A stretch of 64,000 bases of DNA from UBA11098 sp041671525 (GCA_041671525.1 JBAZBJ010000006.1:8413-72412), one strand, 5' to 3'. Positions 40,334 to 49,330 are shown, counted from the first letter of the stretch. A program made the numbers and translations. Notes: generated by a model not told the origin, from the letters alone.

Positions 40334-40864
40334 ATGAACTTATGGCATGACGTCCCATTGGGGGATAAAGCACCAGCAGAATTTAATGTGATTGTGGAGA
40401 TTCCCAAGGGGTCAAAGAATAAATATGAGATTGACAAAGAAACCGGGCTCATCAAATTGGATCGCGCGATGAAATCATCACAAGATTATCCGTTTGATTA
40501 TGGTTTTGCACCGCAAACTTTGTGGGAGGATGGCGATGCGTTGGACGTGATCATTCTTTCAACCTATCCGCTTATGACAAATATTTTAGTGAAAGTCCGA
40601 CCGGTGGCGGTGATGCATATGATCGATGGTGGCGAAGGTGACGATAAGGTGTTGGCAGTGCCGGTTGATGATCCGCGTTGGGACGACGTTAATGATTTGG
40701 CTGATATCAACAAGCATAACATTAAAGAGTACCAACATTTTTTTGAAACATACAAAGCAATTGAAAACAAAGAGGTGACAATCGATGGCTTCGAAGGACG
40801 AGAAAAAGCCATGGAAGCGGTGAACAAGAGTGTGGAGCTGTACAAGAAAAAGTTTAATAAATAA
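40334..40864 (+). CDS. ppa: Inorganic pyrophosphatase (family I)
   Basis: It hydrolyses pyrophosphate from nucleic acid and tRNA-charging reactions, pulling them forward. The 176 residues contain the family I core: VIVEIPKGSKNKYEID, YPFDYGFAPQT, the metal motif DGDALDVIIL (D-x-D-x-x-D) and DDPRWDDVNDL. All catalytic acidic residues appear present. It lies 33 bp after nusA and may share its transcript. A TGTCAT-ended repeat follows. Confidence 0.95.
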   Translation: MNLWHDVPLGDKAPAEFNVIVEIPKGSKNKYEIDKETGLIKLDRAMKSSQDYPFDYGFAPQTLWEDGDALDVIILSTYPLMTNILVKVRPVAVMHMIDGGEGDDKVLAVPVDDPRWDDVNDLADINKHNIKEYQHFFETYKAIENKEVTIDGFEGREKAMEAVNKSVELYKKKFNK

Positions 40865-40870
40865 TCAGAT

Positions 40871-40980
40871 TGTCATTCCGGACCTGCCTGCCGGCAGGCA
40901 GGCTTGATCCGGAATCTAATAGGAGCGTGGTGAAACTAGCCGGCTCCCAGTTAGATCCTGAAACAAGTTCAGGATGACAT
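40871..40980. repeat. TGTCAT-ended palindromic repeat (copy 3) with 20-bp palindrome
   Basis: It starts TGTCATTCCGGA and ends CAGGATGACAT. CCTGCCTGCCGGCAGGCAGG lies at 40883-40902. The final ATGACAT also creates a false upstream ATG for the tig frame. Confidence 0.85.
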
Positions 40981-40991
40981 TTAGAATAATC

Positions 40992-42275
40992 ATGATCAAG
41001 AAGTTAGCAAAGTCCAGAGTGGAGATGAAAATCACCGTGCCGCGTGAGCAGTGGGAAAAGTTTTTGGATCCGGTGGCGAGTGAAATTTCCAAGGAAATCA
41101 AGATTGAAGGCTTTCGGCCCGGCAAAGCGCCGCGCAAAATGGTGGAACAAAAAGTCGGCAAGGGTGTGATCCTGAACAACGCGGCGGAAAAAGCCGTGCA
41201 GAAAAGCTATGTCGAATATGTTGCTCAAGAAAAATTGGATGTGATTGGTTCTCCCGAAGTTGTGATTGAAAAGATCGAGGAAGGGACTGATTTGGAATTT
41301 GTGGCGACGGTCGCCGTGATGCCGGAAATGACAGTCAAAGACGGTTATCGCAAGGCGGTCAAAAAAATCAACGAAGCGCACAAGGATGACACGGCGCAGC
41401 CGTCGGAAGATGACGTGCAGTTGGAACTGGACCGCTTGGCCAACAGTCGCGTGAAACTGGTGACGGTCAATCGCGCCGTGCAAAACAACGACAGCACTGA
41501 AATTGATTTCACGGTGTTGGTGGATAACGTGCCAATCGAAGGTGGCACGAGCAAAAACCATCCCTTGGTGATCGGTAAAGGCGTGTTCATTCCGGGTTTT
41601 GAAGAAAATCTGATCGGGATGAAAGAAGGCGAAGAAAAAGAATTCGAACTGGCCTTTCCGAAGGATTATCACAAAAAAGATCTGGCCGGCAAACTGGCGA
41701 CTTTCAAAGTCAAAATTAATCTGGTGCAGGAACGGCAAACGCCGGCAGTGGACGATGATTTTGCCAAGTCTTTGGGGGCGTTTGATTCTTTGGAGGCGCT
41801 CAAAAAAAATATGCGCGAAGGCATGTCGGAAGAGAACAAAGAAAAAATGAAAGAAAAGAAACGCGGCGAGTGGATCGAAAAAATCATTGAAAATTCCGCG
41901 GTAGAATTGCCGGAAGTTTTGGTCCACCAGGAAATCCACCAGATGCTGCATGAATTTGACCAGCAATTGCGCGGCATGGGCATGGATTTGGAACGTTATC
42001 TGGAGCAACTGAAAAAGAGCAAGGCCGAGCTGGAAAAAGATTGGGAACCGCAAGCGGAAAAACGCGTGAAGTCAGCGCTGGCGCTCAAAGAAATTGCCAA
42101 ACTGGAAGAAATTGTTATTGATTCCAAAGAAGTGGAGGCGGAAATGAACAAAACTTTGCAATATTACAAGAACGTCAAAAATATGGAAAAGAATATTGAT
42201 ATGGAAAGATTGTATACTTATACGAAGGGAACAATTGAAAATGAGAAGGTGTTTGAGCACTTAGAAAGGATGTAG
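40992..42275 (+). CDS. tig: Trigger factor (ribosome-bound chaperone, PPIase)
   Basis: Trigger factor binds the ribosome exit and folds nascent chains. The ATG at 40974 is part of a repeat, and the ATG at 40992 gives the usual N-terminus (MIKKLAKSRVEMKITV), for 427 residues. The ribosome-binding motif appears as EGFRPGKAPRKMVEQ (about 32-46). The FKBP-type domain (about 150-245) has VLVDNVPIEGG and IPGFEENLIGMKEGEEKEF. A long helical C-terminal domain follows. The order tig-clpP matches the common tig-clpP-clpX cluster, although clpX is absent here. Confidence 0.94.
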   Translation: MIKKLAKSRVEMKITVPREQWEKFLDPVASEISKEIKIEGFRPGKAPRKMVEQKVGKGVILNNAAEKAVQKSYVEYVAQEKLDVIGSPEVVIEKIEEGTDLEFVATVAVMPEMTVKDGYRKAVKKINEAHKDDTAQPSEDDVQLELDRLANSRVKLVTVNRAVQNNDSTEIDFTVLVDNVPIEGGTSKNHPLVIGKGVFIPGFEENLIGMKEGEEKEFELAFPKDYHKKDLAGKLATFKVKINLVQERQTPAVDDDFAKSLGAFDSLEALKKNMREGMSEENKEKMKEKKRGEWIEKIIENSAVELPEVLVHQEIHQMLHEFDQQLRGMGMDLERYLEQLKKSKAELEKDWEPQAEKRVKSALALKEIAKLEEIVIDSKEVEAEMNKTLQYYKNVKNMEKNIDMERLYTYTKGTIENEKVFEHLERM

Positions 42276-42299
42276 ATTGTTTATGCTATTAAAAAATAA

Positions 42300-42420
42300 A
42301 CAAGGACGCTAATTTCTAATTTCCAATTCCTAATTTCTAAACAATTTCCAATGAATTAATTTCTAAATTTTGAAATTAAAACATTGTTTGAAAATTTAAA
42401 ATTAAAAATTGAAAATTTAT
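42300..42420. repeat. AT-rich TTTCTAATTTCC-type repeat between tig and clpP
   Basis: Repeats of AATTTCTAATTTCCAATT form, then roughly inverted AATTTTGAAATT and AAAATTGAAAATT units. It is similar in style to the ATTTTCAAT repeat at 32030-32140. Confidence 0.55.
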
Positions 42421-42426
42421 AATCTT

Positions 42427-43023
42427 ATGATTAATAAAATTTCAAATCAATACTTGATTCCCACAGTCATCGAAAAGACCCATAACGGCGAGCGGGCGTA
42501 TGACATTTATTCGCGGCTGCTCAAAGACCGGATCATCTTTTTGGGCGGGCCGATTGATGACGGCGTGGCCAATAGTATCATTGCACAGCTGTTGTTTTTG
42601 GATTCGCAAAATGCCAAGGAGGACATCAAGATCTATATCAATTCGCCCGGTGGCCAAGTGACTTCGGCGCTGGCGATTTATGACACGATGCAATATGTCA
42701 AAGCGGACGTGGCGACCATCTGCATCGGGATGGCGGCTTCGGCCGCAGCGCTGCTGCTCACGGCCGGCGCCAAGGGCAAACGGAATGTTCTGCCCAACAG
42801 CGAAGTGCTGATCCACCAAGTCATGGGCGGGGCGGAAGGACAAGCCACCGACGTGGCGATCCACGCTAATCACATTTTGAAAATGAAAAAAAGGTTGAAT
42901 GAAATTATGTCCAAGCACACCGGGCAATCGATTGCGAAGATTGAAAAAGATGCCGAGCGGGATTATTTTATGAGCGCGGAGGAGGCCAAGAAGTACGGGA
43001 TTGTGGATAAGATTATAAAATAA
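42427..43023 (+). CDS. clpP: ATP-dependent Clp protease proteolytic subunit
   Basis: ClpP is the serine-protease barrel fed by ClpX or ClpA/C. The frame opens at a TTG at 42409 inside the repeat, but the ATG at 42427 is the real start (198 residues, MINKISNQYLIPTVIEK). Catalytic Ser is in GMAASAAALLL, the His in NSEVLIHQVMGG and the Asp later. The usual GQAASMGA motif is changed to GMAASAAA, a mild variation next to the nucleophile. A terminator shared with gpmI follows. Confidence 0.95.
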   Translation: MINKISNQYLIPTVIEKTHNGERAYDIYSRLLKDRIIFLGGPIDDGVANSIIAQLLFLDSQNAKEDIKIYINSPGGQVTSALAIYDTMQYVKADVATICIGMAASAAALLLTAGAKGKRNVLPNSEVLIHQVMGGAEGQATDVAIHANHILKMKKRLNEIMSKHTGQSIAKIEKDAERDYFMSAEEAKKYGIVDKIIK

Positions 43024-43035
43024 ATTTGGGTAAAT

Positions 43036-43066
43036 AAAAAAACTTCCAGAAATATGGAAGTTTTTT
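43036..43066. terminator. Bidirectional terminator between clpP and gpmI
   Basis: AAAAACTTCCA and TGGAAGTTTTT with a GAAATA loop and long T and A tracts on both sides. Confidence 0.88.
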
Positions 43067-43070
43067 TTTG

Positions 43071-44639
43071 TTATTTTAAAATAGACAATAAGCTTTCGCC
43101 GCTCATTTCGGGGGACTTGGGCAGGCCGAGCAGTTCCAGGACGGTCGGGGCGATGTCACTCAGGAGACCGGCCGCGTCGATGTTGTCGGCTGCTTCCGGG
43201 CGGCTGGTTTTGGAATGATTTTCACTGGTAATAAACCACAGCGGCACGGGATTGACGGAGTGTTCGGTGTCAACTTCGCCGGTCAGAACATTTTTCAATT
43301 CTTCGGCGTTGCCATGGTCGGCGGTGATCAGAAGGCAGCCGTTCTTGGCGAGGATCGCCGGAATCAGCTTGGCCAGATTGGCATCCAATGCCTCGGCGGC
43401 TTTGATGGTCGCGGCTTCATCACCAGTGTGACCAACGATATCGGCGTTGGCATAGTTGATCAAGATGAAATTATAACGATCTTTGTTAACCAGCTCGATG
43501 ACTTTGTTCGTTATTTCCTTGGCGCTCATCTCGGGTGTTTTGGCAAAGCTGTCGGTGTTGACGGAGGGGATGATGACGCGATCCTCGCGCGGGTAGGGTT
43601 CTTCCGCGCCACCGTTGAAAAAATAGGTCACGTGCGCGAATTTTTCCGTTTCCGCGATGCGCAGCTGATGCAGATTTTCGCGGCTGATGATGTTGCCCAA
43701 AGTCTCTTTGGCCTTTTCCGGCGGAAAAGCTACGCTGACCGGCAATCCGGCTTCATATTGGGTCATGGTGACAAAATCCAAATTCTTGATTTGTTGGCGT
43801 TTGAATTTGGCAAAGCCCGGCACGACGAAAGCTTCGGTGATTTGGCGCGCGCGATCTTCGCGAAAATTGAAAAATATGACCGAATCGTTGTCTTTGATCG
43901 TCGCGACCGGTTGACCATTCTCCGTGACAACCGCCGGTTCAATGTATTCATCGAAAATTTCTTTTTTGTATGAATCCTGCAGATAGATCAACGGACTTGT
44001 AATTTGAACGCCTTGCCCATTGGCGAGAGCGTTGTAGGCTTTTTCGGTGCGATCCCAATTGTTGTTGCGATCCATGGCAAAATAGCGGCCACACACGGAA
44101 GCGATTTTGCCAACTTTGTACATGTTGAGCTTTTTTTGGATCTCTTGAACCACGTCGACGCCGGCAGTCGGGGAAGCGTCGCGACCATCGGTAAAAATAT
44201 GCAGAAAAAGTTTCTCCATTTTTTGGTCGCGCATCATTTCCAATAACGCGTAAAGATGATCTATATAGGAATGGACGCTGCCCTTGCTGACCAACCCCAT
44301 GATGTGCAAGGCGGAATTTTTCTCGCGGGCATTTTCTATGGCCTTGAGGAATGTTTGGTTGCTGAAAAATTCCCCGTTTTGGACGGCCATCGTGATGCGG
44401 GGCATGCTTTGGTAGATAATTTTGCCGGCGCCCAAGGTGATATGACCGACTTCGGAATTGCCGACCTCTCCCCACGGCAGCCCGACGGAAATGCCGGAAG
44501 CTTGCAGGGCGATGTGCGGATAAAATTGGTTTAGTTTATCAATGGTCGGCAATTTGGCTTCACTCAGGGCGTTGCCTTTGCCACTTTTGCCCAGACCCCA
44601 ACCATCCAGAATGATTAAAACGACAGGTTTGTAGCTCAT
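43071..44639 (-). CDS. gpmI: 2,3-bisphosphoglycerate-independent phosphoglycerate mutase
   Basis: GpmI interconverts 3- and 2-phosphoglycerate in glycolysis using two Mn ions and a phosphoserine. The longer frame from 44687 is unlikely; the ATG at 44639 opens the family N-terminus (MSYKPVVLIILDGWGLG). The nucleophile Ser is in GNSEVGH (about 61-67). Metal and substrate residues follow in GRDASPTAG, FNFREDRARQ, and late HTGDEAATIKAAE and LITADHGNAEEL. The 522 residues are typical. An 8-bp inverted repeat GCATAAAT/ATTTATGC (44672-44693) lies upstream of the start. Confidence 0.95.
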   Translation of the reverse strand: MSYKPVVLIILDGWGLGKSGKGNALSEAKLPTIDKLNQFYPHIALQASGISVGLPWGEVGNSEVGHITLGAGKIIYQSMPRITMAVQNGEFFSNQTFLKAIENAREKNSALHIMGLVSKGSVHSYIDHLYALLEMMRDQKMEKLFLHIFTDGRDASPTAGVDVVQEIQKKLNMYKVGKIASVCGRYFAMDRNNNWDRTEKAYNALANGQGVQITSPLIYLQDSYKKEIFDEYIEPAVVTENGQPVATIKDNDSVIFFNFREDRARQITEAFVVPGFAKFKRQQIKNLDFVTMTQYEAGLPVSVAFPPEKAKETLGNIISRENLHQLRIAETEKFAHVTYFFNGGAEEPYPREDRVIIPSVNTDSFAKTPEMSAKEITNKVIELVNKDRYNFILINYANADIVGHTGDEAATIKAAEALDANLAKLIPAILAKNGCLLITADHGNAEELKNVLTGEVDTEHSVNPVPLWFITSENHSKTSRPEAADNIDAAGLLSDIAPTVLELLGLPKSPEMSGESLLSILK

Positions 44640-44699
44640 TTTTTGTTTTTTTGTGAAATTAATTACGGCGTGCATAAATTCTATCATTTATGCGGTGTT

Positions 44700-44728
44700 T
44701 TGACAAAAAAGGTTTTCTGTAATAGTAT
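44700..44728 (+). promoter_or_regulatory. rny promoter
   Basis: TTGACA (44700-44705), 17 nt, TAGTAT (44723-44728). A leader of about 115 nt follows with AATAAATT/AATTTATT pairing. Confidence 0.7.
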
Positions 44729-44851
44729 TCAGAGGTAGAAAAAGAGCCGATTTAATAAATTATAACAAATTTATTGGTAAATTAAGCCATTTTTTGGAAA
44801 TTTAAATGCAAAATCCGAACGTGATTTATCAATTGAATAGAGAAAACTATT

Positions 44852-46384
44852 ATGGAAGGAACTTTAGTGATTCTTTTAGTGGGTTTTTTGTCCCTGGCGA
44901 TCGGGGCAATCGCAGGGTACTTGACACGACAGTCCATTGCTAAAAAGCAACTGAACACGGCCGAAGGCAAGGCTTCGAAAATCATCGAAGAAGCCGAAAA
45001 AAATTCGCAGGAAGCGATCTTGGACGCCAAAAACAAAGCCGTGACGATCTTGGAAGATGCCAAAAAAAAGGAGTTGGAGCGGGAAAATCAAATAGTGCGC
45101 CTGGAAGAACGTCTGGGCAAGCGGGAAGAAGTCGTCGATAAAAAGATGGAAGAGCTTGATCGTGGGCGTTCGATTTTGGAAAAAAAGGCGGACGAAATTC
45201 GCCAGATCAAAACCGAAGTGGAAGAAGCGCGTAAACAAGAATTGAAACGCTTGGAAAAAATCGCCGGCTTTTCTAAGGAAGAAGCTAAAAAAGTATTGTT
45301 GCAGTTGACGGAAGAAGAAAATCGCGATTTGATCGCCAAGAAGATCAAGGCTTTGGAAGCGCAGGGCAACGAAGAATTGGAGAAAAAATCCAAAGACATC
45401 ATGACGCAGGCGATCCAAAAATACGCCGGTTCGCACGCGGCGGACGTGACCACTAGCACGGTCAGCATCGCGTCAGACGAAATCAAAGGTCGCATCATCG
45501 GGCGGGAAGGGCGCAACATCAAAGCGCTGGAACGGTTGACCGGGATTGAGATCATTGTGGATGACACGCCGGAAGCAATTGTGATTTCCGGTTTTGATCC
45601 GATCCGACGGGAAATTGCCAAGATTGCCATTGAAAAATTGGTGGGCGATGGCCGGATCCATCCGACCAAAATTGAAGAGGCAGTGGAATATGCCAAGAAT
45701 GAAATCAACAAGAAAATCAAAGAAGCCGGAGAAGCGGCCGCCTATGACGTGGGTGTGCCGGGACTGGATCCGAAGTTGATCCAGATTTTGGGCCGATTAC
45801 GTTATCGCACCAGCTATGGGCAAAACGCCCTGCTGCATTCCTTGGAGGTGGCACATCTCTCTGGCGCGCTGGCTGCAGAATTGGGGCTGGACGTGGCGCT
45901 GGCTAAGAAGGCTGGACTCCTGCATGATATTGGGAAAGCCATTGACCACGAGGTGCAAGGCACGCACATTGAAATCGGCATCAAGATTTTGCAGAAATTC
46001 GGTATGAGCAAGGAAGTCATTGACGCCATGAAAGCGCATCATGAGGATTATGCTTTTGAATCGCCCGAATCAATGCTGATTGCGGCGGCGGATGCGATTT
46101 CGGCCAGCCGACCGGGAGCGCGCAAGGACACGTTGGAAAATTATCTGAAGCGGCTCGGCGAATTGGAAGATGTAGCGAATTCTTTTGAGGAAGTGGAAAA
46201 GACTTATGCCATTCAAGCCGGGCGAGAAATTCGCGTTTTTGTCCGACCGGACAAGATTGATGATCTGGGCGCCATCAAACTTTCCCGCGCCATTGCGGAC
46301 AAAATTGAGAAGGAATTGAAATATCCCGGGGAAATAAAGGTAAATGTTATTAGGGAGACCCGAGCGGTCGAATATGCTCGCTAG
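44852..46384 (+). CDS. rny: Ribonuclease Y
   Basis: RNase Y is a membrane-anchored endoribonuclease that starts mRNA decay in many bacteria lacking RNase E. One N-terminal span (about 3-22) leads into a long coiled coil (about 25-185). The KH domain (IIGREGRNIKALERLTGIEI, about 214-233) and the HD domain (LLHDIGKAIDHEVQGTH, catalytic HD near residue 356) complete 510 residues, the normal size. All key residues are present. Confidence 0.96.
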   Translation: MEGTLVILLVGFLSLAIGAIAGYLTRQSIAKKQLNTAEGKASKIIEEAEKNSQEAILDAKNKAVTILEDAKKKELERENQIVRLEERLGKREEVVDKKMEELDRGRSILEKKADEIRQIKTEVEEARKQELKRLEKIAGFSKEEAKKVLLQLTEEENRDLIAKKIKALEAQGNEELEKKSKDIMTQAIQKYAGSHAADVTTSTVSIASDEIKGRIIGREGRNIKALERLTGIEIIVDDTPEAIVISGFDPIRREIAKIAIEKLVGDGRIHPTKIEEAVEYAKNEINKKIKEAGEAAAYDVGVPGLDPKLIQILGRLRYRTSYGQNALLHSLEVAHLSGALAAELGLDVALAKKAGLLHDIGKAIDHEVQGTHIEIGIKILQKFGMSKEVIDAMKAHHEDYAFESPESMLIAAADAISASRPGARKDTLENYLKRLGELEDVANSFEEVEKTYAIQAGREIRVFVRPDKIDDLGAIKLSRAIADKIEKELKYPGEIKVNVIRETRAVEYAR

Positions 46385-46388
46385 GCAT

Positions 46389-46417
46389 TTGCTTTACTTG
46401 AAGCAAAATAGTAGAAT
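46389..46417 (+). promoter_or_regulatory. Promoter of hup
   Basis: TTGCTT (46389-46394), 17 nt, TAGAAT (46412-46417), giving a roughly 50-nt leader with a GGAAGGTGAG ribosome site. Confidence 0.5.
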
Positions 46418-46473
46418 AAGGTCAGACGACAAACATTCAATAATATTTTAAGCTAGGAAGGAAGGTGAGAAAT

Positions 46474-46755
46474 ATGGCAAATGTTAATAAGGACGCTTTG
46501 GTAGACGCAATCTCTAAAAAGAATGATCTATCAAAAAAGGACGTGGAGACAGTGATTGACTCACTCGTGGACGAAATCACCAGCTCGATCAAAGGCGGCA
46601 GCAAAGTAACTTTGACCGGTTTTGGAACCTTCAGAACTTCTGCGCGCGCGGCGCGGGAAGGCATCAACCCACAAACCAAAGCGAAGATCCAAATCCCCGC
46701 AATGACCGTCCCAAAATTCACCGCCGGCAAGGCGTTGAAAGAGGCTGTCAAATAA
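46474..46755 (+). CDS. hup: HU family DNA-binding protein
   Basis: HU bends and compacts DNA as a dimer. The GTG at 46465 lies within the SD region, and the ATG at 46474 gives 93 residues (MANVNKDALVDAISKKNDLS). The conserved core KVTLTGFGTFRTSARAAREGINPQT in pieces and the end VPKFTAGKALKEAVK match the family. It is a single-gene unit with its own promoter and terminator. It may help build structures at the many palindromes around, but that is speculation. Confidence 0.95.
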   Translation: MANVNKDALVDAISKKNDLSKKDVETVIDSLVDEITSSIKGGSKVTLTGFGTFRTSARAAREGINPQTKAKIQIPAMTVPKFTAGKALKEAVK

Positions 46756-46774
46756 GCAGCGTTTATATCGATAT

Positions 46775-46806
46775 AAAAATAAAATCCCCGGAAGGGGATT
46801 TTATTT
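46775..46806 (+). terminator. Terminator after hup
   Basis: ATAAAATCCCC-GGAA-GGGGATTTTAT with a following T run. Confidence 0.9.
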
Positions 46807-46813
46807 TTGTTAT

Positions 46814-46846
46814 GGAGCGGGTAGGGGGCGTTCGATTCCCCTGCCA
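46814..46846 (-). pseudogene. Fragment of a tRNA-Gly 3' end
   Basis: GGAGCGGGTAGGGGG and TTCGATTCCCC closely match the acceptor and T-arm end of the intact tRNA-Gly(TCC) at 46878-46949, but the rest of the tRNA is missing. It looks like a partial duplication left beside the real gene. Confidence 0.55.
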
Positions 46847-46850
46847 ACAA

Positions 46851-46873
46851 AAAAATCCCTATGGGATTTTTTT
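46851..46873 (-). terminator. Terminator of the tRNA-Pro/tRNA-Gly pair
   Basis: AAAAATCCC-TAT-GGGATTTTT, just downstream of tRNA-Gly on the minus strand. Confidence 0.8.
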
Positions 46874-46877
46874 AATG

Positions 46878-46949
46878 AGCGGGTAGGGGGAATCGAACCC
46901 CCCTCCTCAGCTTGGAAGGCTGATATAATAGCCACTATACGACACCCGC
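46878..46949 (-). tRNA. tRNA-Gly (anticodon TCC)
   Basis: On the minus strand, acceptor GCGGGTG/TACCCGC, anticodon stem TCAGC/GCTGA with loop CTTCCAA, and discriminator T. Confidence 0.92.
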
Positions 46950-46975
46950 TTGTTGTTCAGTTGTGATTTACCGTG

Positions 46976-47046
46976 TCGGGGTGCAGAGAGTCGAACTCTG
47001 ACTACTTGGTCCCAAACCAAGCGCGCTACCATTACACAACACCCCG
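46976..47046 (-). tRNA. tRNA-Pro (anticodon TGG)
   Basis: On the minus strand, acceptor CGGGGTG/CACCCCG, anticodon stem CTTGG/CCAAG with loop TTTGGGA, and discriminator A. CCA is not encoded. Confidence 0.92.
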
Positions 47047-47161
47047 AAATTTATAAAATAAATACCTACTTATGAAGTTTATCGGGTTTTGCTTTTTTAG
47101 TCAATCCCGCGTTTGATAGTTGATGAGACAGAATCTTTTTACAAGTGTATAATAGAGTGTG

Positions 47162-48409
47162 ATGAATTTTGATTTAAAATCGAGTGAAGAACGGCCATCT
47201 TTTTGGCGGAGGAGGATCCCGACTTGGTTGGGGGTTTTTGTGGTGCTGCTCATGGCGTTTGGCGCGGTGTGGGTCATGGCGATCAAAGAAGCGCGGGTTT
47301 TTCGGCAGATCGATGCGCAGCGCTATGACCAGATTAAAATTGTACGCAAAGAGAAGGCCCCGGAAATTATCGGAAAACCAAAATGGCATTTTGTGCCCGG
47401 GCCGATTTCGATGGAGGCGGTCAAGAATAAGGGCTGTGTGACAGACGGTTTTTTGTCCAACTACGGTGATCGTCCTAAGGAGATTGCCAAAATGATCGAT
47501 CGCTCGGAATGCGTCTATCTGCATCGCGCGTTGGAGACCTGGTTGCGGCCGCCGAAATTTGAGGAGGCGGAGGAAATCATGCAACTGGTGACGAAACAGT
47601 CGGTCGTGTATGGCATGTTTTTGGCGGAAGCCATTTCCACCTATCGCGATTATGAAGATCCGAATTGGGATCGCAAATTTGATTTTAAAAAAATGTGTCG
47701 CGCGGGAACCCAAGATCGGTGGGAAGACAAGAGTTGCGTGCCCAGCGTGGAGAGTCCGGAATACCGGCGCTATCTGAATTCCATCACGCAGCGCGCCATG
47801 GACATCGGCATCCAGAGTTTTATGTTTGGCCAGGCGGAGTTGCAAGATCCGCATCCCAATTTTCAGGAAACGGAGATCCGAAAAATTCTCAATGACATGC
47901 GCGTCTATGCCGAAAGCAAAGGCATGCAGATCATCATCGGCGCACAGACCAACAGCATTACGGATGAAAAATATCTGCGCCTTTTTGACTATATCGAAGG
48001 TGGCGTTGGCATCGACGATGCGGGTCGCGTTGAGAATGGTCCGTGCTCGAGCAAATTCGGCAGTTGCTGGGGCTTGCTGTGGAACACACGGTATAAATCC
48101 AAAGCCAACAATGTGTTGGTCCATCTGGATTGGAGCGGTCTGACCTGGGATGATATGGGGATTTTCGCGCGCATGCCGCAGGAGCGACGGATCGCAACCT
48201 TGAAGAATCTATATCAAAAGTTCACCGGAGAAAATGTCGGATTTTTAATGCCCTTCTTGGCAACACTCAATCGGGAAAACGACGGTTGTTATGGACCGAA
48301 CAAAAATTTTTACGCGCCCAGTGATAAATATAAATGCAAAGATGAAGCGGCGATCAATCGGATCATGCGCGAGACGCTAGCATCGGATAAACAAAAAACT
48401 TTCCAGTGA
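47162..48409 (+). CDS. Membrane-anchored extracellular protein of unknown function
   Basis: A 415-residue protein with a short cytosolic N-terminus (SSEERPSFWRRRIPTW), one membrane span (about 22-41) and a long outer domain. The outer part has alternating helices and strands (IGIQSFMFGQAELQDPHP, MQIIIGAQTNSITDE, YIEGGVGIDD, NVLVHLDWSGLTWDD) that suggest a TIM-barrel such as a glycoside-hydrolase fold. At least seven cysteines may form disulfides. No specific family or catalytic pair can be named. A TATAAT at 47148-47153 leaves no room for a leader. The GTG at 47159 is a less likely start. Confidence 0.7.
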   Translation: MNFDLKSSEERPSFWRRRIPTWLGVFVVLLMAFGAVWVMAIKEARVFRQIDAQRYDQIKIVRKEKAPEIIGKPKWHFVPGPISMEAVKNKGCVTDGFLSNYGDRPKEIAKMIDRSECVYLHRALETWLRPPKFEEAEEIMQLVTKQSVVYGMFLAEAISTYRDYEDPNWDRKFDFKKMCRAGTQDRWEDKSCVPSVESPEYRRYLNSITQRAMDIGIQSFMFGQAELQDPHPNFQETEIRKILNDMRVYAESKGMQIIIGAQTNSITDEKYLRLFDYIEGGVGIDDAGRVENGPCSSKFGSCWGLLWNTRYKSKANNVLVHLDWSGLTWDDMGIFARMPQERRIATLKNLYQKFTGENVGFLMPFLATLNRENDGCYGPNKNFYAPSDKYKCKDEAAINRIMRETLASDKQKTFQ

Positions 48410-48427
48410 AATAATTATTGAGCGCTG

Positions 48428-48436
48428 TGGTATAAT
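48428..48436 (+). promoter_or_regulatory. Extended -10 promoter of the amidase gene
   Basis: TGGTATAAT at 48428-48436. The ATG at 48443 is 6 nt beyond, so a leaderless transcript is likely. Confidence 0.55.
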
Positions 48437-48442
48437 CAAGGC

Positions 48443-49201
48443 ATGATGTTGAGAGAAAGTATAAAAAAATATTGGGTATTTATAGTAATCGTGACTGTCG
48501 CACTGGGAGTGGGCATTTTTTTGCTATACAAAAATCGTCAAGAGAGCAGCGAGCGAACAACGCAAAATGTGGTGACAATAAATAACTTGGAAAATGTTCC
48601 GGTGGAAGATAATCAACCAGAAGTGCTGCCGCAGGAGGAAAAACCGGCGGAAAAAGTGCCAGCGGCTCCGTCGGTGCCAACGGAGGATAAAGTAACGGTG
48701 CCCGATGACACGCCGAAAGTTGCGCCGGACAAGCCGACAAGCAGCGGCATCGTCAAAAAATTGGTCAACTTCGGATTTCAAACCGCTAGCGGGCGCACCA
48801 TCGATACGGTCATCATTCATTCGACCTACAACGCTTTGGGGGGCGATCCGTTCAGTGTGGATAAAATTTGGGATATCTACAAATCCTATGATGTTTCCCC
48901 GCATTATCTGATCGACCGCCAAGGCACCATCTATCAAATGGTAGAGGATAAGAACATCGCCTACCACGCGGGAGTGGCCAAGCTGCCGGACGGGCGTACG
49001 GACGTTAATGGAGCTTCGCTCGGCATTGAAATTATCAACAGCAAGACGGATAAATTTACGAAAGAACAATATGCCGCGCTGAATAAGTTGCTTGGCATAC
49101 TAAAGGATAGATACAAGATTAAATATGTCCTTGGCCATAACCAGATCGCGCCTGGCCGCAAGGATGACCCGTGGAACTTCGATTGGGGCTTGGTTAAGTG
49201 A
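48443..49201 (+). CDS. Membrane-anchored N-acetylmuramoyl-L-alanine amidase (Amidase_2)
   Basis: The enzyme cleaves the bond between muramic acid and L-Ala in peptidoglycan. A single span (about 13-29) anchors the protein, and a Pro/Glu/Val-rich linker (about 40-105) leads to the amidase domain. Zinc ligands are likely in DTVIIHSTYNA (first His), YHAGVA and VLGHNQIAPGRKDDP (late His). SPHYLIDRQGTIYQMVED is the typical central strand of this family. The domain lies outside the membrane, consistent with wall remodelling. The second ATG (48446) is equally possible. Confidence 0.9.
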   Translation: MMLRESIKKYWVFIVIVTVALGVGIFLLYKNRQESSERTTQNVVTINNLENVPVEDNQPEVLPQEEKPAEKVPAAPSVPTEDKVTVPDDTPKVAPDKPTSSGIVKKLVNFGFQTASGRTIDTVIIHSTYNALGGDPFSVDKIWDIYKSYDVSPHYLIDRQGTIYQMVEDKNIAYHAGVAKLPDGRTDVNGASLGIEIINSKTDKFTKEQYAALNKLLGILKDRYKIKYVLGHNQIAPGRKDDPWNFDWGLVK

Positions 49202-49301
49202 TTTTAGACTTGATTTTGAAATAATTTGCTTTGTCTAAGGGATAAGATGGCTAGTGGCAAAAGATGAATGCCTCAACTGAGCCATTTTTTTGGGTTTAGG
49301 C

Positions 49302-49330
49302 TTGCAGGTGATTTCAGGTCTTGATATAAT
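49302..49330 (+). promoter_or_regulatory. Promoter of the surface redox gene group
   Basis: TTGCAG (49302-49307), 17 nt, TATAAT (49325-49330), about 30 nt before the ATG at 49364. Confidence 0.7.
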
